A DNA stretch of 45,796 bases. Origin: Spirochaetota bacterium (GTDB taxonomy: Bacteria; Spirochaetota; Brachyspiria; Brachyspirales; JACRPF01). Location: NCBI GenBank assembly GCA_038043445.1, contig JBBTBY010000112.1:1-45796 (forward strand), read 5' to 3'. Positions 16,801 to 25,400 of the stretch are shown piece by piece. How positions within the stretch are numbered: position 1 is the first letter of the stretch; each line of letters opens with the position of its first letter. The notes under the pieces are model-generated. The model searched no databases, was not told the origin of the DNA, and was given only the letters and a program-made list of their open reading frames with translations. The translations under genes and the position numbers were made by a program.

Positions 16801-18291
16801 TCAACGTTTATTTATCAAATGCGGGACAATATCGCCGGTTTCGAGAAAGAATTTCAGTATGCGCTCGCGCATTACAAGGGCTGTTTCGCGCATAGCCGGT
16901 TCATCGATGATATTCTTTTGTTCGTTTGGATCGCTCACGAGATCATAGAGCTCATCCTTCTCGAAAAGCCGAAGCACATATTTATGCGTTCGGGTGCGGC
17001 ACATCACCGCCTTGCCGTGTTCGCCCGATTCACTTCGATGCATCATGACACGCGGGTAATACATGCCGCTCGGCTCATCATTGCCCGCGGTTGTTTCGGT
17101 GCAATGCCGCTCTCCGGCGAGCCGCCCGCCCTCACAGAATACCGCATCCCGGTGTGTTGTGTCAACTCCCTGCATGAGCGGTATGAGCGACTTGCCGAAA
17201 TGTGAATAGCCGGGTGTTATACCGCTTAGTTCGAGAACCGTTGCAGGAAAATCGATGAGCTCGACGAGTGCATCGCGTACTCCGGGCCTGACAGGAATGT
17301 CCTTGGGCGGCTTTATCACGAATGGCACGCGTGTAAGCACATCCTCGAACGTGTTTTGCGATTTTTCAACGACGCCGTAGTCGCCGGCAAAGTCACCGTG
17401 ATCGGAAAAGAAGAACACCGCCGTGTCGTCGTATATCCCCGCTTCGCGCAACGCGCTCATCACCATGCCGAATTGATGATCGACGCGTGCGCACATCCCG
17501 TAATACACCGCGCGCAGCTCCGTCCAACGCTCTTCGCACCAGCCATCCATGCCGAGCCGCTCATGGAGGCCCCTCAGCATGCCGGATTTTCCCTGCCATT
17601 CGCGGATGCGCGGCGGCGCCTTTGTACGGTCTATCATGGAGAACCATGGGTCTTCAACAGCATAGGGCGGATGCGGGTAGGAGAGGGCAAGGAACAGGCA
17701 CAGGGGTTTATCCGTCGGGCGGTTCTTTATCTGCGCTATCGCTTCATCGACAACAGCCCAGTCAGAATCATAATGAACTGTATCTCCTGCGGTATCGAGT
17801 TTGCCGGCAAAGAACGAATAGTACGTATCGCTTCCCGGTTCACCACGCCACGCATGCGCGTTATCATTTGCGCGGAACGGTTGCAGTTTTCTGTCGTTAC
17901 GGGTGCCTTCACGCTTTGCCTGAAAACGCTCATGACAGTACGGTTCGCATGAGCTCTCGCCGGGAATAAGATCGTTCTTGCCGCCCCACCATACATGATA
18001 CCCGCTGTCTTTCAATGTCTTCAGCAGCACCGGTTCATCGGGCTGCATCATGTATGTCATGGAGCGATGCCCGCGTACGTGCAGATACCAGCCGCTCATG
18101 AAGCTGCAGCGGCTCGGCGTGCACACCGGGTTCTGGCAGAACGCTCCGCTGAACGATACGCCGTCAACAGCCGTAACAGAATCGAGATTGGGAGTTGCCG
18201 CTGCCGGATTTCCCAGATGGCGCATCCCGTCAGCGCGCATTTCGTCAGGATTGAATATAACGATATGCGGTTTTTTTTCGAGGGAGGACAC
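16801..18291 (-). CDS. Type I formylglycine-dependent sulfatase
   Basis: 496 residues, alkaline-phosphatase fold. The formylglycine signature is C57-T-P-S-R in NPVCTPSRCSFMSG, so C57 is the residue matured by an anaerobic or FGE-type enzyme not encoded in this window. Metal and active-site segments include FNPDEMRADG, YHVWWGGKND, FLALSYPHPPY and FFFSDHGDFAGDYG. The start is a GTG that overlaps the stop of the upstream gene by one base (TAGTG); GGGGA lies 8 bases before it. No signal peptide, so it is probably cytoplasmic. The next gene (beta-helix protein) starts 20 bp downstream. It hydrolyses sulfate esters, here probably of a carbohydrate (S1 family); the exact substrate is unknown. Confidence 0.92.
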   Translation of the reverse strand: MSSLEKKPHIVIFNPDEMRADGMRHLGNPAAATPNLDSVTAVDGVSFSGAFCQNPVCTPSRCSFMSGWYLHVRGHRSMTYMMQPDEPVLLKTLKDSGYHVWWGGKNDLIPGESSCEPYCHERFQAKREGTRNDRKLQPFRANDNAHAWRGEPGSDTYYSFFAGKLDTAGDTVHYDSDWAVVDEAIAQIKNRPTDKPLCLFLALSYPHPPYAVEDPWFSMIDRTKAPPRIREWQGKSGMLRGLHERLGMDGWCEERWTELRAVYYGMCARVDHQFGMVMSALREAGIYDDTAVFFFSDHGDFAGDYGVVEKSQNTFEDVLTRVPFVIKPPKDIPVRPGVRDALVELIDFPATVLELSGITPGYSHFGKSLIPLMQGVDTTHRDAVFCEGGRLAGERHCTETTAGNDEPSGMYYPRVMMHRSESGEHGKAVMCRTRTHKYVLRLFEKDELYDLVSDPNEQKNIIDEPAMRETALVMRERILKFFLETGDIVPHLINKR

Positions 18292-20648
18292 TATATTTTT
18301 TCCCCATTTGCAAGCGGACAGTGAATGATGCAGCTTTCCGCCGTCACCGGCCGGTACTTCTGTATCGGGTCGGTTCCGCGAAGCGCTTCGGCGAGATTTT
18401 TGTCGTCGACAGCTTCCGGCGGTTTAACGAATTTCGTCTGTGCGCCGATGTACTTCATGCCGTCTTCCCCGCAGAGCGCGTATTTGCATGACCAGTCGCA
18501 TTTCTTCGTGTTGCGGTAGATATACGTCGCCTTTCCGCCGTCGATGGAGAGCGATACCGCTTTGTCTTTGTACAGCGCACTCGCCGGGCATACGGTAAGA
18601 CATTTGCCGCAGGCTTTGCATGTGGTTTCGATCTTCGCTTCATATTTGAGCGGGGCAGCGGTGAGCGGCGCATCGGTAACGATAGTGACGAAGCGCTGAT
18701 TGATCCCGTACTCTTTTGTGTTCACCGTTCCGTTATAGGTCAGTTCGCCGAGGCCGGCTGACACAGCTTCGAATGCACCCGCTGTCGCATCCGCGATATA
18801 GCCGCGGGGATTGCCCACCTGCGAGGCGATGCCGATCATGTCGTAGGACCAGACGGCATGGTAGCCCATCTTTGCGAGCTTTTTCGTCACCGCAAGCGCC
18901 GCCATGCCGAGCATGCGATAGGTCTGATACGATGTGAACACATACGGCCCCACCGCCTCAGCCGGCGGTTTTTCCGCGCGTTCGACGACAGCTTCGGGAT
19001 AGTGAATGCCGATGACAAGGACGTTCTTCGCGCCCTTAAGATATTCATCGGTCGTTCTGAGATGACGCGAGGTGCTCGTTATCTCCGGATTAAAATCCAT
19101 ATACCGTGTATTTTTGTCCTTCGCGGTAAGTATCTCTTCATTTTCTTTCACCGTACGCAGTTCCTTCACAAGCGCATCAAGCCGTGACGCAGGCGACACG
19201 CCGACAAGATCGGCGCCCGCTTCCTTCGCCGCCGCGGTGACGGCGTCGGTGAGCGATAGTTTTTCCAGGGACTGTTCCTCTGCGGAAAAATCGAATGTTT
19301 CCTTCGTGAAATTCGCGCTCGTTACGATGGTGGTGATGAGCGTGATATCATCGCCCGCATCGCCCTCGATCTTCGTCGCATGTGTCGCGTGATCTATCGT
19401 CGAGCTTGATGAAGACTGCGCACCTTTCGAGAAGCCGTGCAATGCGGCGACCTTATCGTTGTCGATCTTCGTCTGCACAACGGCGCTGTAGCCGAGCCGT
19501 TCGAGATAGCGCGTCATATCGTATGCAGCGAAGTGAAGCCAGAAGCCTGCGCTCTCGCCGTATTTTCCTGAAAGTGATCCGCGATCAGCGGCCTCTTTGG
19601 GGAGATTCGTTTTGATGCCGAGCACGATGGCGCTTTTGCCGTCCGGAAGATGCTCCGGGAGCGGCACACCGCCGTCCGCGAGCGTCTTATCATCCGTAAA
19701 ACCGATGAGATCGAGATGTGCACGGTACCCCATGCCGACGACGGTATCGATGATGTCGCGGTGCACCGGCGTATCGTTCGGTGTAACGTGACGTTTGCGG
19801 CGCCAGGTGTCGGTATACGACGGTTCGCTCACGCGTAAGTTTTTTGGCAGACACCAGCGCAGGCAGCTTCCCATCTCGCCGCCGCGCATGCCGTGTTTCT
19901 TCACGTTCTCAAGGATGGCCTTCTCATCCACTTTTTCGGGTATGGGGAGATCGAGGTCGAGATCGAAATGCTCGCCCCAGGCGCAGCGCCAGAGATTCTT
20001 ATTGCAGAACTTGTATTTTTTGTCCTCTATCTCGAGCACGTTCGTTCCGTTCACTTCCTTGCGGTACGCGTTCGTCTTGCAATGCTTCACGCAGTCCATG
20101 CATTTGTCGCAGACGCTGCCCGGTTCGAGGAGCGGATCGGGCGCGAGGGCGGCTTCGGTGATGATGGATATGAACCGGTTGCGTGCGCCGAATTCAGGCG
20201 TGAGCGCGAGCCCGTTCCAGCCGAGATCGGCGAGGCCGGCGGTGACCGGTGCGTAGATGTTCGAGATGTCCGGTGCGAATATCGCCGTCAATTCCTTGTA
20301 GGGCCGATAGCGCCATATATTGCTCGATGCTATGGGAACGGTCTTGTATCCTTTATCATCAAGGAGGCGCGCGATCTTGAACGCGATGAGGTCGAGGCGA
20401 TTGTTCATCGTATACTGCACGGCATAGGGGCCGATATCCTGCGGGGACGGGCGTCCGCCGAGTTCGATACATGCATCGGGGTGATGTACCGCGCAGACGA
20501 CGACCGACTTCGCCGTGGGGAGTATCCCCTGCGGGCTCATCATGATGGGGGCTTTTATCCAGCGCTCGATGTTCGAGACGCCGACAAGATCGCTTCCGAT
20601 CTCTCGTGCGAACTTCTTTACGTCCAGTGTGAGTTTCATGTCTTTCAT
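18291..20648 (-). CDS. Large iron-sulfur protein with three QueG/reductive-dehalogenase-like modules
   Basis: 785 residues with internal repetition. Module 1 (about 10-270) and module 3 (about 468-750) both have a D-LVGVS opening, a K-VVV/VLVIGxHxP segment, a GPY...Y...R/L segment and a ferredoxin cluster. The clusters are C180-x2-C-x2-C-x3-C190 and C677-x2-C-x2-C-x3-C687, with further Cys at 215, 222, 262, 266 and at 717, 721, 726. A middle module (about 297-400; DLIGFTDDKTL, GKSAIVLGIKT, YLERLGYSAVV) repeats the fold without ferredoxin cysteines. Similarity is to epoxyqueuosine reductase and reductive-dehalogenase-like proteins, which are about half this length. Start ATG has AGGAG and overlaps the IclR stop (ATGA). 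Electron-transfer or reductase role inferred; substrate unknown. Confidence 0.75.
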   Translation of the reverse strand: MKDMKLTLDVKKFAREIGSDLVGVSNIERWIKAPIMMSPQGILPTAKSVVVCAVHHPDACIELGGRPSPQDIGPYAVQYTMNNRLDLIAFKIARLLDDKGYKTVPIASSNIWRYRPYKELTAIFAPDISNIYAPVTAGLADLGWNGLALTPEFGARNRFISIITEAALAPDPLLEPGSVCDKCMDCVKHCKTNAYRKEVNGTNVLEIEDKKYKFCNKNLWRCAWGEHFDLDLDLPIPEKVDEKAILENVKKHGMRGGEMGSCLRWCLPKNLRVSEPSYTDTWRRKRHVTPNDTPVHRDIIDTVVGMGYRAHLDLIGFTDDKTLADGGVPLPEHLPDGKSAIVLGIKTNLPKEAADRGSLSGKYGESAGFWLHFAAYDMTRYLERLGYSAVVQTKIDNDKVAALHGFSKGAQSSSSSTIDHATHATKIEGDAGDDITLITTIVTSANFTKETFDFSAEEQSLEKLSLTDAVTAAAKEAGADLVGVSPASRLDALVKELRTVKENEEILTAKDKNTRYMDFNPEITSTSRHLRTTDEYLKGAKNVLVIGIHYPEAVVERAEKPPAEAVGPYVFTSYQTYRMLGMAALAVTKKLAKMGYHAVWSYDMIGIASQVGNPRGYIADATAGAFEAVSAGLGELTYNGTVNTKEYGINQRFVTIVTDAPLTAAPLKYEAKIETTCKACGKCLTVCPASALYKDKAVSLSIDGGKATYIYRNTKKCDWSCKYALCGEDGMKYIGAQTKFVKPPEAVDDKNLAEALRGTDPIQKYRPVTAESCIIHCPLANGEKI

Positions 20649-21382
20649 CGTACTGCTCCTGATGTATTTATTTTCTGTGCGAGCGAGCGTGCGGCTTCCC
20701 GCATCGCTTTTTCTATATGAACTTTGTGATCGCCGATATATCTGCTTGCCGGGAGAAAGACGCCGATGGCAAAGCGTGCGCTCCCGCTCTTTTCAATAAC
20801 AGGAACGCTCAGCACGGCGGTCTCGTTCTTGACGCGTATGACGATGCCGTCTTGGCGTATCGTATCGAGCAATGCGATGACCTTTTCTTTTGTCTGTGCA
20901 TGCTCACGTTCTTCCGATGTCGGGAGTCCGCGCGCTTTGATGACGGCACTGCGTGTCTCATCGTCGGAGAAGGCGAGCAGCATCCATGATGTTTCAAGAC
21001 CGTAGAATGAACGAGCGCGGAAAACGTCCATGCTCACGGCCACTTCGCGGTCGGCATCCGCTTTTGCCACGGTATATCGTTCTATTCCGCGCAGCTCCGC
21101 GATGACCGCCGATTCCCGGATAGACACGGAAAGGTTCCGTATCGCGCTTTCGAGTACCGATGGATCGATATGCGATTTGAACGTGAGCACGGAAAATCGG
21201 TCCGAAAGGGCGTATATCCCGTCGGCATCCTTCACCAGATATCCCCGGTCCTTGAGCGATTTGAGTATATTGCTCGTGGTGTTCTTGGGGAGCTTGACCG
21301 CTTCGGCGATAAGCCTGAGGCCGGATGGCCCTTTTCCCAGGAATTCGAGGATGGTGAATGTTCTATCTATGACTTGTATCAT
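20645..21382 (-). CDS. IclR-family transcriptional regulator, head of the operon
   Basis: About 245 residues. The winged helix (VIDRTFTILEFLGK, LRLIAEAVKLPKNTTSNILKSLKDRGYLVKD) is followed by the effector domain (ERYTVAKADADREVAVSMD, FYGLETSWMLLAFS, AVLSVPVIEKSGSARFAIGVFLPASRY). I chose the ATG at 21382, where family similarity begins; the longer frame upstream adds only low-complexity residues over the operator. No ribosome-binding site is visible. The stop overlaps the start of the iron-sulfur gene (ATGA), so the two are translationally coupled. It probably controls itself and the downstream sulfatase/beta-helix operon in response to a metabolite; the ligand is unknown. Confidence 0.9.
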   Translation of the reverse strand: MIQVIDRTFTILEFLGKGPSGLRLIAEAVKLPKNTTSNILKSLKDRGYLVKDADGIYALSDRFSVLTFKSHIDPSVLESAIRNLSVSIRESAVIAELRGIERYTVAKADADREVAVSMDVFRARSFYGLETSWMLLAFSDDETRSAVIKARGLPTSEEREHAQTKEKVIALLDTIRQDGIVIRVKNETAVLSVPVIEKSGSARFAIGVFLPASRYIGDHKVHIEKAMREAARSLAQKINTSGAVR

Positions 21383-21417
21383 ATTCAATAATAGTGAACC
21401 ATGTATAATAATATTGT
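21381..21417. promoter_or_regulatory. Imperfect AT-rich palindrome over the IclR start
   Basis: CAATAATAGTGAAC and CATGTATAATAATATTG form an imperfect inverted repeat abutting the start codon at 21382. It shares the AATAAT arms and an ATGT..A.AATAATAT core with the operator of the other IclR gene at 8761-8797. Likely the autoregulatory site; weaker symmetry than the first. Confidence 0.4.
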
Positions 21418-21556
21418 ACGACGAATATATGCATGAAACCAACGGAAGTCAAGCGGTGATCATCATTGATGAGGGGGGCATCTTAAGAGACTTTTGCGAA
21501 AAGACTATTTGCCAATAACGAAGGATAATGAGCATCAAAATTCAATTAGAATCGAT

Positions 21557-21586
21557 GAGAACAGCGGGTTGCAGCCCGCTGTTCTC
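21557..21586. terminator. Perfect 12-bp hairpin upstream of the nitroreductase gene
   Basis: GAGAACAGCGGG, loop TTGCAG, then CCCGCTGTTCTC, followed by TATTTTC. It has terminator geometry on the plus strand but no plus-strand gene ends nearby; the IclR gene diverges to the left. It could be an attenuator in the nitroreductase leader or a copy of a small palindromic repeat. The region 21383-21676 (294 bp) otherwise holds only the IclR operator. Confidence 0.45.
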
Positions 21587-21676
21587 TATTTTCGCGACAG
21601 TTTAAAGGAGATTGACGCAGAATGGAATTCGTGTATAGTTCATCATCAGCAAGGCGACATCAGGAGTGTAGCGCCC

Positions 21677-22246
21677 ATGATGCAGGAACTCATCAGGAAA
21701 AGTCGAAGCTATCGCCGCTTTGATGAAAGTCATGCGATCGATACGGCAACGCTCCGGAAGTATATCGACGGCGCGCGGCTTTCGCCGACGGGCGGGAACT
21801 CACAGCCGCTGAAATTCATGCTATCCAATACCCCGGAGCGCAATGCATTGATATCCCCGAACCTGCTCTGGGCCGCGCTTCTCAAGGAATGGGGCGGTCC
21901 GAAGGAAGGGGAACGTCCGAGCGCATATATCATCATTCTGCTTGATAAAGAGATAAAGAAAGACGCCGGCATAGATCATGGTATCGCGGCGCAAAGCATT
22001 ATTCTCAGCGCAGCGGAAGAAGGGCTCGGCGGCTGCATGATAGGCAATGTGAAACGGATACCGCTTTCAAAAGCGCTTTCCATTCCGGACAGGTACGATA
22101 TACTGCTCGTCATCGCGCTCGGGAAACCGGCGGAAACGGTCATTATCGATGATATTCCAACCGGCGGCGATACGAAGTACTATCGTACGGCGGACGGCGC
22201 GCATCATGTGCCCAAGCGCAAGCTCGATGACATCATACTTTCGTAA
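21677..22246 (+). CDS. Nitroreductase-family FMN oxidoreductase
   Basis: About 189 residues. The start ATG at 21677 follows CAGGAG by 10 bases; the next codon is also ATG. The N-terminus (IRKSRSYRRFDESHAID) is the typical nitroreductase FMN-phosphate-binding R-S-x-R-x-F/Y segment, followed by LSPTGGNSQPLKFML (flavin contacts). HGIAAQSIILSAAEEGLGGCMIG is the dimer helix and central flavin-binding segment. It is a short member of the family, probably an NAD(P)H-dependent cytoplasmic enzyme. The propeller gene starts 19 bp downstream and may be co-transcribed. The natural substrate cannot be told. Confidence 0.88.
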   Translation: MMQELIRKSRSYRRFDESHAIDTATLRKYIDGARLSPTGGNSQPLKFMLSNTPERNALISPNLLWAALLKEWGGPKEGERPSAYIIILLDKEIKKDAGIDHGIAAQSIILSAAEEGLGGCMIGNVKRIPLSKALSIPDRYDILLVIALGKPAETVIIDDIPTGGDTKYYRTADGAHHVPKRKLDDIILS

Positions 22247-22265
22247 GAGGGGGCGGCTTCTGCAC

Positions 22266-23630
22266 ATGCGTGCATCACGATATTTGCTATTCGCATCCCT
22301 TTTCATTTTTCCATTGTCCGCACAGTCCGATGCTGTCTTCCACGTCGCACCGAAACCGCTTGCCGCTGATGCCGTCACCGAGGATTGGCCGATATTCTTA
22401 GGCCCGCGGCACAATATGACCTCACGTGAAACAAGGCTCGCAAGAACGCTGTCACCGAATGTGCCGCGCCTTGTCTGGGAAATACCGAAAGGTGATGGGT
22501 ATGCTTCGCCGGTCATACACGGCGATCGGCTCATACTTTTCCATCGGGCGGGGAATGAGACCGTTGTGGATTGCCTTTCTGCGGCAATGGGAAAACGATA
22601 CTGGCGTTTCGCATATGCTATGACCTATAAGGACCGGTATCGCAGGGATCACGGTCCGCGTGCAAGCCCGATGATCGATAATGGCATTGTGTTCGTCATC
22701 GGCGTCGAGGGCATGCTGCATGCGCTTGATTTGGCGAGTGGGGCAATTTTATGGAAGAAAGATATCATATCTGATTTCAAACTGAAACAAAATTTCTTCG
22801 GGGTCGGGGCGACGCCGCTTGTCGAGAACGGCATGCTCATCGTCAATGTCGGGGCGCCGGGCGCGACGGCGGCAGCTTTCGACTGCCGAACGGGAAAAAT
22901 GATCTGGGCTTCCGGCAACGAGTGGGGGCCGAGCTATGCCTCGCCGATACCGACGACAATTCGCGGTGAGCGGCATGTGTTCGTGTTCGCAGGAGGGGAG
23001 AGTACGCCGCCCTCAGGCGGGCTTATCGATATAGACCCGGCGAGCGGGAGGATTCGCGCATCATTCCCCTGGCGCGGAAAAAAACGGGAATCAGTGAACG
23101 CGGCGAGCCCGCTCATCGACGGTGAACGAGTGTTCATATCAGAATGCTACGGCACCGGGAGCGCATTCTTTTCGATAACGCCGGACGGTATGAAACCGGT
23201 ATGGACGAACGATTCCATCGGCGTTCATTTCATGACGCCTGTCATAAAGGAAGGATATCTCTACGGTGTTGACGGCCACGGGCCGGGGAATGCATTTCTT
23301 TTCTGCGCGGAGCTTGCGAGCGGACGCGAGCTTTGGCGTACGCAGCCGACGTGGAGCGAGGGCGCGGACGAGGATGCCGGGACATATCTCTGTTCGCTCT
23401 TGCAGGTTGACGGACGCATCCTATGTCTGGGGGAAGAGGGGCATGTGCTCTGGATAGACCTTTCGCCGGGCGGGTATCGCGAGCTCTCACGTTCCCGGCT
23501 GTTCCATGCGAACGAGACATGGACGCCGCCGGTGATAGTGCGCGGGCTTCTTTATGTCTGTCAGAACAGGCGCGGGAAGGACGGCACATCGATGCGGCTC
23601 TTGTGCTATGATATGCGGGATACGCCGTGA
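22266..23630 (+). CDS. Secreted PQQ-like beta-propeller protein
   Basis: 454 residues from the ATG at 22266, giving a signal peptide (MRASRYLLFASLFIFPLSAQ). No strong ribosome-binding site at normal distance (AGAGGGGG is 15 bases upstream). Repeats of the PQQ/quinoprotein-dehydrogenase type are spaced along the chain: GYASPVIHGDRLILFH, RASPMIDNGIVFVIG..G.LHALDLASGAILWKKD, GATPLVENGMLIVNVG, AASPLIDGERVFIS, MTPVIKEGYLYGVDG and GRELWRTQ, about seven blades. Such exported propellers (BamB/outer-membrane PQQ-like) occur in many glycan-degrading bacteria and usually act as scaffolds. PQQ use is not evident. A bidirectional terminator follows. Confidence 0.8.
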   Translation: MRASRYLLFASLFIFPLSAQSDAVFHVAPKPLAADAVTEDWPIFLGPRHNMTSRETRLARTLSPNVPRLVWEIPKGDGYASPVIHGDRLILFHRAGNETVVDCLSAAMGKRYWRFAYAMTYKDRYRRDHGPRASPMIDNGIVFVIGVEGMLHALDLASGAILWKKDIISDFKLKQNFFGVGATPLVENGMLIVNVGAPGATAAAFDCRTGKMIWASGNEWGPSYASPIPTTIRGERHVFVFAGGESTPPSGGLIDIDPASGRIRASFPWRGKKRESVNAASPLIDGERVFISECYGTGSAFFSITPDGMKPVWTNDSIGVHFMTPVIKEGYLYGVDGHGPGNAFLFCAELASGRELWRTQPTWSEGADEDAGTYLCSLLQVDGRILCLGEEGHVLWIDLSPGGYRELSRSRLFHANETWTPPVIVRGLLYVCQNRRGKDGTSMRLLCYDMRDTP

Positions 23631-23651
23631 AGGCGCAGCGGCGATAATGAG

Positions 23652-23682
23652 AAAAGGCCGCCCGCACAGCGGACGGCCTTTT
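23652..23682. terminator. Bidirectional terminator between convergent genes
   Basis: AAAAGGCCGCCCGC, loop ACA, then GCGGACGGCCTTTT, with one C/A mismatch in a 14-bp stem. A-tract and T-tract on both sides make it functional in both directions. It separates the propeller gene (plus) from the barrel gene (minus), which ends at 23702. Confidence 0.85.
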
Positions 23683-23701
23683 CTTTCGGAAAAGCGGAGG
23701 T

Positions 23702-25285
23702 TTAAAAACGATAGATCGCTTCGATCCCCCAGTTCGCTGTATTCATGATGTCGGCACCGGCACCAAGTACGCTCAGATTCAGATCGATCTGAAGGTCCTT
23801 GATCGGAGTAAAGCTCAGTCCTGCCGAGAATATAGTGTTCAATGTCGACGTATACGTTGACGATGCGCTTGCGGTTTCGGCCTTTGGGCCAGTGTAATTG
23901 GTCGTCACCGAACCACCGCCTGTATTGGTTGATACGGAGATATACTGGAAATCGTCGACCTTCGATACCGTCGTGGTCGTCGTGCTGGTGAAGTTGTAGC
24001 TTACCGCCCCGCCAACGCGCAATGTAATGAATTCCGCCAGGGCGACTTCCGTATAGAGCGGCAGCGCAGCGCTTGCATTCCATGCGCCTATCGACACGGC
24101 TGACCTGTTATTGTTCGGGGTGGTGAGCGTTCTCGTATAGGTATTCGTAATGAACAGTGTAAAGTTCGTCGCTGCGTCCTCGTAACTGGTGTGCGTGTAT
24201 CCTCCGGTAAGGTAGGCGCCGATACCCACTTTTATATTTTCGGTCACGCGCGCAAGCATGAACGGATATACCGTGGCAGTGATAGGTAGCGACATGTAGC
24301 CGCTGCGATACGTCACGTTCGATATCGCGTGCGTGATTTGTGTCGCAGCCAACATGATATTTGTCGTTGCTGCCCGATAATCAAGAGCGGCTGTGGTGGA
24401 GCCCATTATACTGCAGGCGATGTTCAGTTGTCCCATCAGTTCGAACTTTATGGTATCAGATGCCGAGATGATACGGACCATGGGGGCAATGCCGATACGA
24501 TAGGTCCCAAAATCGCCGAGGCTGATCTGGTTGCTCGTATAGTTCGACATCGGGATGCGGAGAAGGGCTTCGTCGAAAACAAAGTTCGTGGGGGTAGGCA
24601 TGAACTCATTGGAGGCATTTAGATTGTAATTCGTTCGCGCATTGTATATTCCGCCGGTGATGGGCAGATAGATCATCAGATCTCCCATCATCAGCGCCGG
24701 CGTGATCGTCAGTACATACGATGAGTTATTGATCATCCCGCCGTTATAATTCGTCGAAAGCCGGTTCGATATCATGCCGCCGGCCACCGCGGGTACTTCC
24801 AGCATGGTGCTGTTCGTTGGGGTGCCGGTCAAATTCAATGAGCCGCCGTATGCGTTCTGGTTCATGGCAAAGTTACCAAGTATGCCGAACTTCATGCCAT
24901 CGAAACCTACAACGGCGTTCAAGCTGCGAACGGATGTATCGTTCCATGTGCCCGATGTCGTTGTCGTTATATTGGCGTTCGTGCCAATGCCTGCAAAATT
25001 CGTCAATAGCGTCGTTGTGATGGGCGAGCTTGACGACATGCTTTCTTTGTCCCGCAGATAGAAACCAAGGCGTACCGGGCCGGTAAGCCCTATGCCGGCG
25101 CCGAGATATCCCTGCGAGAAATTGAGATCGGCAACGTTCTTCTGTAATTTGAAAATAAAGAGCGGGTCTTGCAGATAATCCGTGTCGTTCCTCATCATGA
25201 ACAGGCTGCTGTCATATTGAAGCGAAGCGAATGACGTCCCCGCGAGAATGCAGACCGCCATTACTGATGTGAGAATCTTTTTCAT
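23702..25285 (-). CDS. Predicted outer-membrane beta-barrel protein
   Basis: 527 residues with a signal peptide (MKKILTSVMAVCILAGTSFA) and a CAGGAG site. The rest is rich in Thr, Asn, Ser and aromatic residues with alternating hydrophobic strands (LGAGIGLTGPVRLGFYLRD, IKVGIGAYLTGGYTH). It ends in IEAIYRF; a terminal Phe with alternating hydrophobics is the BAM-recognised beta-signal of outer-membrane barrels. Long Thr/Asn-rich loops (TTTTSGTW, FTSTTTTTVSK) would be surface-exposed. No specific family is recognised. Function could be porin or structural. Monocistronic; flanked by the terminator at 23652-23682 and by the lipoprotein terminator. Confidence 0.65.
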   Translation of the reverse strand: MKKILTSVMAVCILAGTSFASLQYDSSLFMMRNDTDYLQDPLFIFKLQKNVADLNFSQGYLGAGIGLTGPVRLGFYLRDKESMSSSSPITTTLLTNFAGIGTNANITTTTSGTWNDTSVRSLNAVVGFDGMKFGILGNFAMNQNAYGGSLNLTGTPTNSTMLEVPAVAGGMISNRLSTNYNGGMINNSSYVLTITPALMMGDLMIYLPITGGIYNARTNYNLNASNEFMPTPTNFVFDEALLRIPMSNYTSNQISLGDFGTYRIGIAPMVRIISASDTIKFELMGQLNIACSIMGSTTAALDYRAATTNIMLAATQITHAISNVTYRSGYMSLPITATVYPFMLARVTENIKVGIGAYLTGGYTHTSYEDAATNFTLFITNTYTRTLTTPNNNRSAVSIGAWNASAALPLYTEVALAEFITLRVGGAVSYNFTSTTTTTVSKVDDFQYISVSTNTGGGSVTTNYTGPKAETASASSTYTSTLNTIFSAGLSFTPIKDLQIDLNLSVLGAGADIMNTANWGIEAIYRF

Positions 25286-25339
25286 CTTCTTTTACTCCTG
25301 CTTTTCTTGAATTACGGGACAGTTACGTTCGTTCCTGTT

Positions 25340-25381
25340 AAAAAAAAAGATACCGCATATGCGAACGACATATGCGGTATC
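25340..25381 (-). terminator. Rho-independent terminator of the lipoprotein gene
   Basis: On the minus strand GATACCGCATATG, a 7-base loop, and CATATGCGGTATC (a perfect 13-bp stem, 25349-25381) are followed by nine T (25340-25348). It lies 20 bp beyond the stop of the lipoprotein gene and upstream of the barrel gene. Confidence 0.92.
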
Positions 25382-25400
25382 CATAACTTTCGCTGCGGAC

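Noticed and set aside
19893-20720. A 275-codon plus-strand open frame opposite the Fe-S protein gene
   Set aside because: Antisense to the QueG-like coding sequence with no recognisable domain or start signal.
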